A stretch of DNA of 20,860 nucleotides, from positions 1 through 20,860 of the forward strand of contig JAUQZD010000014.1 of the NCBI GenBank assembly GCA_030587405.1, given 5' to 3'. Numbering within the stretch: position 1 is the first letter of the stretch; each line of letters begins with the position of its first letter. This stretch comes from Candidatus Freyrarchaeum guaymasense. Lineage in GTDB: Archaea > Asgardarchaeota > Jordarchaeia > Jordarchaeales > Freyrarchaeaceae. The position numbers and the translations under genes were made by a program. Shown here piece after piece: positions 1 through 7,001 of the stretch. The notes beneath the pieces are model-generated. The model saw only the letters and a program-made list of their open reading frames with translations, ran no database searches and was not told where the DNA came from.

Positions 1-400
1 GCTCCTCACTTTTAAACCCTAAAATCGTCAATATTTCCTTTGCCTTCCTCTCGGCATCCTTCTTAGGGATCCCGTACATTCTCCCGAAGAGAACAGCATT
101 CCTGATAGCTGAAAACTCGTAGTATAACCCGACCTCTTCAAGCTGGGGAACATAACCTAAAACATCCTTCAGAGATTCCCTATCTCTCAGCACGTCTACC
201 CCTGCAACCTGCACTTTGCCCTTCGAAGGGGGGATCTGCCCAGTTAGCACCCTTAAGCACGTCGTCTTCCCAGCTCCACTACCTCCTATTATAGCTAAAA
301 CCTCGCCTTTCTCAGCATAGAAGCTCACGTCCTCAAGGATAACCTTTTTCCCTATGTTCACGTAGACCCTTTCAAGCTCTATATCTCGCTCCTTTCCCAT
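1..400 (-). CDS. ABC transporter ATP-binding protein (partial, runs off left edge)
   Basis: This is the N-terminal 133 residues of an ABC ATPase that continues beyond position 1. The ATG at 400-398 follows a strong ribosome binding site (AGGAGGA, minus strand, about 402-410). Visible are a Walker A motif GGSGAGKTT (residues 39-47) and a Q-loop in YVPQ (Q86). The signature motif, Walker B and H-loop lie outside the window. It starts 12 bases after the permease stop, so it is the third gene of an exporter operon. It shares the segment FGR-x-YGIP with the first ATPase of the operon, so the two are probably paralogues that could form a heterodimeric motor. Unlike that partner it has no N-terminal extension. 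Substrate is unknown. Confidence 0.9.
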   Translation of the reverse strand, partial: MGKERDIELERVYVNIGKKVILEDVSFYAEKGEVLAIIGGSGAGKTTCLRVLTGQIPPSKGKVQVAGVDVLRDRESLKDVLGYVPQLEEVGLYYEFSAIRNAVLFGRMYGIPKKDAERKAKEILTILGFKSEE

Positions 401-412
401 GGCTCCTCCTTC

Positions 413-1582
413 CTAAACCAGAGTCTTCTTGACCGAGAACACGGCTAGAGCCGACACGAAAAAGGCTAGGCTAACAGCGAGTATTCCTAGAATCGGCGGC
501 ATGGCGTCGTAGAATGGGAGACCTCGCGACGCGATGTTAACTATGGCTTCACGAGCCATGTGAAGCGGGTTAGCATTCCTGACGTCCGCCACCGGTACAG
601 CCAACTCTATCACAAGTAGGCTGAGGAAGGCGAAGATAAAGTACTGGTTTGCTTGAAGACGCGAGTTGCTAACGACGGATATGAAAATCCCGAGGACGAT
701 GCCGAAGAACGCTATAATGAGAAGGCATAAAACAAGCTGGAAGTACGGCCCGGCAGGCTGGTAATTATATACAAGGATGAGTATTCCCAGTATTAATTGT
801 ATTTGAAGCAGGCTGGTTACAAGGTAGGCGATTGTTTTAGCTATTATCGCCTCAGATTTGCTTGCAGGGGTGAGCAGGAGCCTTCTCAGCGGTACATCTC
901 CTACGATGCATTGGCTGGTAAGGATCATTGTTCCACCTATGAGAAGTAGGGGGATAATGAGTGGGACGGTTACTCTCAGGTCAAAGCCTTGCTCCTCTGT
1001 TGGCCCCATGACGGCGGTCATCGCGGGAAGCACTTCGTCCCTTGTGAAGTTAAATTCTACTTTAAAATCTGCTATTGCGTTGGTTAAGCAGTCAATGACT
1101 TTTCCCTGGCTTTCAAGGTCTGTACCGTCAAGGGTTACGTTAACATACGCTGGCACCGGGACGGGGGCGTTTGGATCTCTGTTACTTGCCAGGTGGCTTT
1201 CGAAGCCAAATGGTATGACTACTATGGCGTCTATGTCTCCTTGCCAGAGCAGGTAGTAGGCTAATTCTTCGCTGGGAAGAGGGAAGACTATGCACGTGCT
1301 ATCATTAGCGTTGGCAACCATGTCCCAGAAGAAAGCTTGGGAGAGGTCGTAGTGAGGGTCACCCTCGCTCGTGTCATGATCTATAACAGCCACCTTGGCG
1401 TAGTCTGCGAGGGTTAACACTCTGAACTGTGTCGCACCCAGGCTGAACGTGATCAGAGTTGGAAGGAGGATTAAGACGATGAGGGCCATGCGATCCTTAA
1501 CTATGCCCTCAAGTTCTTTTCGGACAAGCGACATGATCCTCATGAAGCTTCCGGCAGCCCTAACCAAGTGGCTCCACCTCAC
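413..1582 (-). CDS. ABC-2 type transporter permease
   Basis: This 389-residue membrane protein has the ABC-2 exporter layout. One membrane segment lies near the N-terminus (about 33-50), followed by a large soluble, probably extracytoplasmic domain (about 52-205) and five more hydrophobic segments (about 208-228, 248-270, 281-304, 314-332, 361-384). This resembles the NatB/YhgE-like group of drug, Na+ or lipid exporters. The GTG start at 1582-1580 overlaps the TGA of the upstream ATPase (GTGA overlap), and AAAGGAGA lies just before it, so translation is probably coupled. Internal ATGs at residues 14 and 17 are alternative starts. It sits between two ATPase genes, so it is the membrane partner of one or both. 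A second permease may lie beyond the left edge. Substrate cannot be read from the sequence. Confidence 0.88.
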   Translation of the reverse strand: MRWSHLVRAAGSFMRIMSLVRKELEGIVKDRMALIVLILLPTLITFSLGATQFRVLTLADYAKVAVIDHDTSEGDPHYDLSQAFFWDMVANANDSTCIVFPLPSEELAYYLLWQGDIDAIVVIPFGFESHLASNRDPNAPVPVPAYVNVTLDGTDLESQGKVIDCLTNAIADFKVEFNFTRDEVLPAMTAVMGPTEEQGFDLRVTVPLIIPLLLIGGTMILTSQCIVGDVPLRRLLLTPASKSEAIIAKTIAYLVTSLLQIQLILGILILVYNYQPAGPYFQLVLCLLIIAFFGIVLGIFISVVSNSRLQANQYFIFAFLSLLVIELAVPVADVRNANPLHMAREAIVNIASRGLPFYDAMPPILGILAVSLAFFVSALAVFSVKKTLV

Positions 1583-3405
1583 GTCTCCTTTCCTGTACCA
1601 GTCAGATACCTGAAGTAGTCTTCAAAATTGACCTCGACTCTAGGCTCAACCTTGTAGACTTTGATCCCCCTCGATGAGAGGCGGCTTAGGATCTTTCTTA
1701 GAACAGCGCCACTGTCTTCGACTCCAACAAGCACCTTATAGTATGGCCCTATTCTGAAAACGTAGCTTACACCCTCGGTGCTCTTTATTAGTTCTTCAGC
1801 TTCTGGCTCGTCCTCTTCGAGGATGAGGCCTATGGCGTAGCCGCTTCCCGGAAGCTTGGCTACGAGCTCCTTTGGAGTTCCAAAGTCGATGAACCCTTTA
1901 TTTTTCATGAAGACCGCTACTTTGTCGCAGTAGTCGGCTTCTGAGGGGTAATGGGTTATCACGACGAGCGTGGTACCATATGTTCTGTTTATTTTCTCGA
2001 GGTAGCTCCAAAGCTCGTGTCGCCTTACAAGGTCTAAGCCGCTTGTTGGCTCGTCTAGAAAGAGGATCCTAGGATAATGGACGAGGGCTATCGCAATGCT
2101 GACACGGCGCTTTTCACCGCCGCTCAAACTGCTAACTTTCTCGTTTCCCTTAGTGAATATTTCTAGATCTTTAAGGATTCTTTTCCCTCTTTTTATGAGC
2201 TCATCCTCTGGAATACCATACTGCCTCCCGAAGTACACTATGTTCTCCATAGGGGTAAAGTTGTCGTACATTCTGCTTAAATCTTGAGGCACGTACCCTA
2301 TTAGCGGGGCTACAGAGTCCTTGTCAGACGGGGGAAAGCCGCAGATGGTGACCTCACCTGCGTCGGGTGTTAGCTCACCTATCAGGGCCTTCATACAAGT
2401 GGTCTTCCCGCTGCCAGACTCGCCCACTATACCTAGGATCTCCCCCTCCCTCAGGGAGAAGGTGACGTTCCTCAAAACAACGTTCTTACCATAGGAAACC
2501 GTTAACCCTCGAACCTTCAGCACGTAGCCGTCCACAAGCTTTGCCCTAGCTTGCTTGGGCTTAAAAAGCATCTTGCTAACAACAACATCTGGCCTTCCAA
2601 CTGAACGGGCAAGCGGAAAGCTTCCTCTGAGGGAGGAAAGGTAGTTTGAAAGCTTCGTTACGCTGCTTCGAAGAATGGTGGCACCTCTACTTTCCAATAT
2701 GCTGCTTCCACCGGTTTTCAACGCGATGAAGCGGAGAGCCTCAGCCCCTCTCTTCAGGACGAGATTCAAGGAGGATGCCGAGCCCTTTAGGAAGGATGCT
2801 AAGTGATTGATTACAAGGGGGTTGGAGCCGATGGACACTAGTGAGCCTTCCTCCAGCTCCTCCCCGCCTACTCTTCCACGCTTTAATTCTAGCACGAAGA
2901 ACCCTCTAACCCCTCCTTCCACGGCGATTACTTCGCCTTCGCCCATGAAATTAGCCCCGCTCCGAGACCAGACCCCCTCGACCTTGCCAACAACACGTCT
3001 GAGGAGAATATTTCTTCGAAGCCACCTCAAAGCCGAAGCGAAGTGGTTGGCATCAAAAAACTCCATCTGCGAAGTATCTCTCTTGAGGTAATTTCTAAAA
3101 ACAAGATTTAACGCTTGAACGTCGCACTTAGACCTAGGCCCACCGACGGTTACCACGGAGCCTTTCCTTACCCAGTCCCCTCCTCGCTTACCCGACTCCA
3201 ACAACACGGCAATATAACTACTAAGGAAGCCGGAATAAGCTTCTAAAAGCCTTCCTTTCCCTCTAAAGTGCTCTCCGCTCTCTCGCCAAACACCCTGAAC
3301 TCTCACCTCAATAACATTACCTTCCCTATCCTTACACCATTGGACAGCCCGGCCAATGTTCCTTCCAGTAAAGAAGGCTTCCTCAAAAAAAGCCTCCTGC
3401 TCCAT
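1579..3405 (-). CDS. ABC transporter ATP-binding protein with duplicated N-terminal domain
   Basis: I place the start at the ATG at 3405 (608 residues). A TATA-like box at 3436-3445 would begin transcription near 3414, so an in-frame ATG at 3492 lies upstream of the transcript. The ABC domain is at about 296-515, with Walker A GESGSGKT (329-336), Q-loop YVPQ, signature LSGGE (427-431), Walker B ILFLDEP (447-453) and H485. A roughly 90-residue C-terminal domain follows. The first 290 residues are not part of a standard ATPase. They contain two copies of an approximately 95-residue unit (about 7-108 and 115-208), each with FF-x5-9-A-x2-W, then V-x-GVW-x2-SG-x2-F-x-G-x-G, then a GS-V-x-(V/I)-G strand. 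This is the first gene of the exporter operon. The ATPase call is firm. The role of the N-terminal domains is unknown; perhaps they sense or recruit the substrate. Confidence 0.9.
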   Translation of the reverse strand: MEQEAFFEEAFFTGRNIGRAVQWCKDREGNVIEVRVQGVWRESGEHFRGKGRLLEAYSGFLSSYIAVLLESGKRGGDWVRKGSVVTVGGPRSKCDVQALNLVFRNYLKRDTSQMEFFDANHFASALRWLRRNILLRRVVGKVEGVWSRSGANFMGEGEVIAVEGGVRGFFVLELKRGRVGGEELEEGSLVSIGSNPLVINHLASFLKGSASSLNLVLKRGAEALRFIALKTGGSSILESRGATILRSSVTKLSNYLSSLRGSFPLARSVGRPDVVVSKMLFKPKQARAKLVDGYVLKVRGLTVSYGKNVVLRNVTFSLREGEILGIVGESGSGKTTCMKALIGELTPDAGEVTICGFPPSDKDSVAPLIGYVPQDLSRMYDNFTPMENIVYFGRQYGIPEDELIKRGKRILKDLEIFTKGNEKVSSLSGGEKRRVSIAIALVHYPRILFLDEPTSGLDLVRRHELWSYLEKINRTYGTTLVVITHYPSEADYCDKVAVFMKNKGFIDFGTPKELVAKLPGSGYAIGLILEEDEPEAEELIKSTEGVSYVFRIGPYYKVLVGVEDSGAVLRKILSRLSSRGIKVYKVEPRVEVNFEDYFRYLTGTGKET

Positions 3406-3435
3406 TACGACCACATTCAAAACAGAAAGATCACC

Positions 3436-3445
3436 AAAATATAAA
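3436..3445 (-). promoter_or_regulatory. TATA-like promoter element of the ABC operon
   Basis: The minus strand reads TTTATATTTT here, centred about 36 bases upstream of the ATG at 3405. The predicted transcript start is near 3414, giving a leader of about 9 bases. It supports the shorter start for the ATPase. Confidence 0.5.
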
Positions 3446-3547
3446 CCTATGGAAAAAAACAAGCGTAGAAGATCCCTGCTGGAGGGAAGCATGTAAGGGG
3501 AACGTTAAAGGTAGGTAAGAGTGGGAGAGAGCGGGGGCATGCTGAGC

Positions 3548-4366
3548 CTATGCCAATGGAGTAAGTGCATCGCCTTGGGTGGGAGTAGATTTCCATAGAA
3601 GGTACAGGAAAAGGGGAACCGTGATGGCGGTCAAGATCACTTCCACCACGGTCACGTTGGCCAGGCCTAGCATGTAAAGGACGGCGAAGAAGTCGACGAG
3701 TATGTGCAAGCCGACTGCGAGAAGGTAGAACTTAACGGTAGCATTCCTAGCTACACTCCACCCAACAATGCCCGTGAGAGCACCATGCAAGAGGACAACT
3801 ATGGAACGCTCGTAAACCCCTAAAAGAGACACTCCGAAGACGGATGGAACAGAAAGAGACAAGGCTAAATTGAAGGCTAAGTAGAGGAGGGTGAAATCGA
3901 TGAGCCAGATGAGCTCCGGGAGGCTTACCAGAGCACCGCTCACCTCCAACCAGTAAAGGAGGAGCCAGATGTTAACCAAGACGGGGACTGCGAGGGCGGC
4001 GTCGGCTAATACTATTAAGGCTTCACCTGCACCGAAACCCAAGCCAGCCACCATACCGTAGAAAAGCCCCGTTTCCACGCTTACCCTCCGTTTAACCACT
4101 GGAATGAAGAGCACCAGAAGCTTAGCGGCCTCCTCCACGAAGCCGGTGGCTACAAGGTCGACCGCGTAGAGCCCAACACCAGACAAGAATAAAGCATAAA
4201 CTTTGCGCAGGTAGGCAACATAAAACATCACTAATCCGACAATGAAAGCGACTGCAAGAGGCTTAAGAGGCTCCCAGCCAAACCGCCACCTCCAAAGCAG
4301 AACACACACACATAGAGGGTAAAGTATGCTGAAGGCCAAAGCGAAACCAAGGCCAGCCCCGTCCAC
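3548..4366 (-). CDS. YhfC/PrsW-like polytopic intramembrane protease
   Basis: This protein of about 272 residues is almost entirely hydrophobic, with around seven or eight membrane segments. It carries the spaced polar residues of the PrsW/YhfC/CPBP clan inside them: FVEEAAK (E78, E79, K82), FGAGE (E115), a lone His in VLLHG (H194) and HILVD (H221, D225). The segment ERS-x4-LHGAL resembles YhfC proteins. Family members are membrane proteases or membrane scaffolds; the target here is unknown. The reading frame is open upstream to 4726, but that extension runs into the divergent FBP aldolase/phosphatase gene. A TATA-like box at 4408-4417 and the SD-like GGGGGTGA about 8 bases before the GTG at 4366 support the short form. 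GTG at 4375 is also possible. It lies 142 bases upstream of the ABC operon on the same strand and could act on the exporter or its cargo. Confidence 0.75.
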   Translation of the reverse strand: MDGAGLGFALAFSILYPLCVCVLLWRWRFGWEPLKPLAVAFIVGLVMFYVAYLRKVYALFLSGVGLYAVDLVATGFVEEAAKLLVLFIPVVKRRVSVETGLFYGMVAGLGFGAGEALIVLADAALAVPVLVNIWLLLYWLEVSGALVSLPELIWLIDFTLLYLAFNLALSLSVPSVFGVSLLGVYERSIVVLLHGALTGIVGWSVARNATVKFYLLAVGLHILVDFFAVLYMLGLANVTVVEVILTAITVPLFLYLLWKSTPTQGDALTPLA

Positions 4367-4407
4367 CAAGATCACCCCCAGACCACACCCCTCAGAAAAA
4401 AGAATTG

Positions 4408-4417
4408 AAATATAAAG
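4408..4417 (-). promoter_or_regulatory. TATA-like promoter element of the YhfC-like gene
   Basis: The minus strand reads CTTTATATTT. A start of transcription about 25 bases downstream (near 4387) leaves a 12-21 base leader before the GTG codons at 4375 and 4366. Confidence 0.5.
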
Positions 4418-4541
4418 TTTCCGCAGCAACAAGCTTCGAAGACGAGCAAGGACACGTAATAATCGGCTTTGAGGGCGAAGCCTCTTACGAGGGGCGGAGG
4501 CGATTGCGGCGGGGGAGCAATAACAAAAAACATAAGGCATG

Positions 4542-4551
4542 CAAAATAACC
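4542..4551 (+). promoter_or_regulatory. possible TATA element for the FBP aldolase/phosphatase gene
   Basis: The A/T-rich CAAAATAACC would place a transcript start near 4572, giving a leader of about 24 bases that contains AAGGAGAGGGAG before the ATG at 4596. The box is weak and this call is tentative. Confidence 0.3.
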
Positions 4552-4595
4552 TTGTTATGAGGGAGGCGTACAGCCCCCTTAAGGAGAGGGAGAAC

Positions 4596-5696
4596 ATGCC
4601 TAAAGTAACCGTATCGATTATAAAAGCAGATATAGGATCCCTCGCAGGACACCACATAGTATACGACGAATGTATAGAGGTAGCAAAGGAAAGCCTCCAG
4701 AAAGGGGCAGATGAGGGAGTGATCATAGACTACTACGTAACCAACTGCGGAGACGACCTAGAGCTCATAATGAGCCACAGAAAGGGGGAAGCAAACCCCG
4801 AAGTCCACAAGCTTGCATGGGACACGCTCCAAAAGGCAGCCGAAGTATCACGAGAACTAAAACTCTACGCCGCGGGACAAGACCTGCTCAAAGACACCTT
4901 TTCGGGAAACGTGAGAGGAATGGGGCCAGGAGTAGCAGAACTAGAGTTCGAGGAGAGAAGGTCGGACCCGATAGTATGCTTCATGGCTGACAAAACGGAG
5001 CCAGGAGCGTTCAACCTCCCACTCTATAAGATCTTCGCAGATCCATTTAACACTGCAGGATTAATAATAGACCCATCCATGCACGACGGATTTGTCTTCG
5101 AGGTCTACGACGTTATAGAACATCAACACGTAAAACTGTCCTGCCCTGAAGACCTTTACGACCTACTCGCCATAATAGGAACACCTGGACGATACGTAAT
5201 CCGCAAAGTGTACAAGAAGGACGGAACTCCCGCAGCCTCGATATCGATAACAAGGCTTTCACTAATCGCAGGAAGATACGTGGGGAAAGACGACCCATGT
5301 GCAGTCGTACGAGCCCAACATGGGCTACCAGCTCTAGGAGAAGTCTTAGAGCCCTTCGCATTCCCACACTTGGTGGCCGGGTGGATGCGTGGCTCGCATG
5401 TGGGCCCGCTGATGCCTGTGTCGCAGAAGGATGCGAAGTGTACGCGCTTTGATGGGCCACCACGGATCATAGCATTAGGCTTCCAGGTCTCAGACGGGCG
5501 GTTAATAGGCCCAGCAGACCTGTTCGACGACCCAGCCTTCGACGAGGCGAGAAGAATAGCCAACCAGATAGCCGACTATATGAGGAGACATGGCCCCTTC
5601 ATGTTCCACAGGCTTGGCCCCGATGAAATGGAGTACACGACGTTACCGCAGGTTCTGGAGAAGTTGAAGGAAAAATTTGTGAAAGAGGAGGAATAA
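4596..5696 (+). CDS. fbp: fructose-1,6-bisphosphate aldolase/phosphatase
   Basis: This bifunctional gluconeogenic enzyme, typical of archaea and deep-branching thermophiles, condenses glyceraldehyde-3-phosphate with dihydroxyacetone phosphate and then hydrolyses the 1-phosphate to give fructose-6-phosphate. The 366-residue length fits the family. The N-terminus MPKVTVSIIKADIGSLAGHH has the metal-binding Asp and His of the family. The segment RYVGKDDP holds Y228 and K231, which correspond to the catalytic Tyr and Schiff-base Lys, followed by the Asp pair for Mg2+. RAQHGLPALGEVLEP and the GWMRGSHVGPLMPV stretch are also family hallmarks. The ATG at 4596 follows AAGGAGAGGGAG; an in-frame upstream ATG at 4558 is less likely because family proteins begin at MPKVTV. 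The gene is divergent from the YhfC-like gene. A 29-codon patch (5370-5456) has unusual wobble usage. Confidence 0.96.
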   Translation: MPKVTVSIIKADIGSLAGHHIVYDECIEVAKESLQKGADEGVIIDYYVTNCGDDLELIMSHRKGEANPEVHKLAWDTLQKAAEVSRELKLYAAGQDLLKDTFSGNVRGMGPGVAELEFEERRSDPIVCFMADKTEPGAFNLPLYKIFADPFNTAGLIIDPSMHDGFVFEVYDVIEHQHVKLSCPEDLYDLLAIIGTPGRYVIRKVYKKDGTPAASISITRLSLIAGRYVGKDDPCAVVRAQHGLPALGEVLEPFAFPHLVAGWMRGSHVGPLMPVSQKDAKCTRFDGPPRIIALGFQVSDGRLIGPADLFDDPAFDEARRIANQIADYMRRHGPFMFHRLGPDEMEYTTLPQVLEKLKEKFVKEEE

Positions 5697-5702
5697 AATG
5701 TC

Positions 5703-5734
5703 TCCTCTCTTATCATTTTTTAATGAAGAGAGGA
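5703..5734 (+). terminator. hairpin with U-rich loop after the FBP aldolase/phosphatase gene
   Basis: TCCTCTCT (5703-5710) pairs with AGAGAGGA (5727-5734). After a TA bulge, TCATT (5713-5717) pairs with AATGA (5722-5726), leaving a TTTT loop. This 13-bp stem starts 6 bases after the stop codon and lies between two genes with separate promoters. It may stop transcription or stabilise the mRNA 3' end. It lacks the 3' U-run of a bacterial terminator. Confidence 0.5.
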
Positions 5735-5817
5735 TTGCTGTTCCCTGCTTTCCCCGTACTGGTTCCATACCGATTTTTCAACGTTATTGTGCGGATGTGT
5801 TCTGGGAGTATCGTAAG

Positions 5818-5827
5818 TTTTAAATAA
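5818..5827 (+). promoter_or_regulatory. TATA-like promoter element of carAB
   Basis: The A/T-only run beginning TTTTAAATAA would start transcription near 5849. That puts an in-frame GTG at 5835 outside the transcript and favours the TTG at 5862. Confidence 0.5.
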
Positions 5828-5861
5828 TTTTGTTGTGAAACTTGCTGAGGGTTTTGGAGCG

Positions 5862-7001
5862 TTGGCTTCGACGGGTTGGAAGGTTAGGAATGCAGCCTTA
5901 GTGTTAGAGGATGGAAGCGTTTTTCTCGGGTACGGATTTGGCGCTGTGGGCCGCGTCTCCGGTGAGATTGTTTTTAACACGGGTATGGTTGGTTATGTTG
6001 AGAGTTTAACTGACCCGTCGTATCACGGGCAAATTCTTGTTTTAACGTACCCGCTTGTGGGGAATTATGGCGTTCCTTCGTGGAGCGTTGTTGATAGGTG
6101 GGGGTTGCCTGCCTACTTCGAGTCTGATGGGATCAAGGTTCAGGGGTTCGTCGTCCACGAGTGTTGTAAGACCCCCAGCCATTGGAGTTCTGTTAAGAGT
6201 CTTAGTGGGTGGCTGGAAGAGGAGGGGGTTCCGGGGATTGAGGGGGTTGACACGAGGGAGTTGACTAAGAAGCTTAGGGTTAAGGGGGTTATGCTTGGTG
6301 TTTTAGAGGTTTGCGATGAAGGCGTGGAGCCTGACGTTGATAGGCTTTTAAGGGAGGTGCGGCATGTTCATGACCCGAACGAGAGGAATCTTGTATCCGA
6401 GGTCTCCTGCGATGAGCCGGTGGTTTACGGTGATAGAGGGAGAACCGTTGTCTTGCTGGATTGCGGGGTCAAGTTTAACATCCTGCGTCAGCTTTTGAGG
6501 AGGGGTGTAAGGGTTATCCGTGTACCATATGATACGAGTGCGGATGAAGTTTTGGAGTGTAGGCCTTCTGGTGTTGTTATAAGTAATGGTCCTGGAGACC
6601 CTAAGCGTGCACGCGAAACAGTGGAAACGGTTAGAGGACTCTTAGGAGAAGTTCCCATCTTCGGGATATGCTTTGGCAATCAGATCCTTTCTCTTGCGTG
6701 TGGAGGAGACACTTACAAGTTGAAGTATGGGCATAGGTCTCAGAATCAACCGTGCATGGACGTTGAAACCGGGAGGTGCTATGTTACGACGCAGAACCAT
6801 GGGTATGCTGTTAGTGAAGAGTCCCTGGCGGAAACGGGATTAACCGTTTCCTTTGTTAACGCTAATGACGGAACGGTCGAGGGTGTTAGGCATAGGAGAT
6901 GGCAGGCTTTCTCTGTCCAGTTTCACCCGGAGCACAGTCCCGGGCCCTTTGACACAGAGTTCCTCTTCGACCTGTTCATAAAATACGTGGAGGAGCGGTG
7001 A
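5862..7001 (+). CDS. carA: carbamoyl-phosphate synthase small subunit (glutaminase)
   Basis: This subunit hydrolyses glutamine and passes ammonia to CarB for carbamoyl phosphate synthesis, feeding pyrimidine and arginine pathways in the cytoplasm. The N-terminal CPSase domain opens with ALVLEDGSVFLGYGFGAVG and contains the FNTGMVGYVESLTDPSY block. The C-terminal class I amidotransferase domain has GICFGNQ (nucleophile C270) and the HPEH segment (H355, E357), so the triad is complete. With the TTG start at 5862 the protein is 379 residues, close to the 382 of the E. coli enzyme. GGAG lies 2 bases upstream, and the TATA-like box at 5818 fits this start better than the in-frame GTG at 5835, which would add nine residues. 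The stop TGA overlaps the carB GTG, giving coupled translation and balanced subunits. Confidence 0.95.
   Translation: MASTGWKVRNAALVLEDGSVFLGYGFGAVGRVSGEIVFNTGMVGYVESLTDPSYHGQILVLTYPLVGNYGVPSWSVVDRWGLPAYFESDGIKVQGFVVHECCKTPSHWSSVKSLSGWLEEEGVPGIEGVDTRELTKKLRVKGVMLGVLEVCDEGVEPDVDRLLREVRHVHDPNERNLVSEVSCDEPVVYGDRGRTVVLLDCGVKFNILRQLLRRGVRVIRVPYDTSADEVLECRPSGVVISNGPGDPKRARETVETVRGLLGEVPIFGICFGNQILSLACGGDTYKLKYGHRSQNQPCMDVETGRCYVTTQNHGYAVSEESLAETGLTVSFVNANDGTVEGVRHRRWQAFSVQFHPEHSPGPFDTEFLFDLFIKYVEER

Noticed and set aside
3406..3492. In-frame N-terminal extension of the first ABC ATPase from ATG 3492, with a hydrophobic stretch that could look like a signal segment
   Set aside because: The TATA-like box at 3436-3445 lies inside it, no ribosome binding site precedes 3492, and the duplicated domain begins only after residue 36 of that longer form.
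4367..4726. N-terminal extension of the YhfC-like protein overlapping the FBP aldolase/phosphatase gene
   Set aside because: It is antisense to conserved coding sequence, is Ser/Arg/Leu-rich without family similarity, and the promoter and ribosome-site evidence place the start at 4366-4375.
5113..5563. Two antisense ORFs inside the FBP aldolase/phosphatase gene (116 and 135 residues)
   Set aside because: They are shadows of a strongly conserved gene, have no recognisable domains and lack promoter or ribosome-site support.
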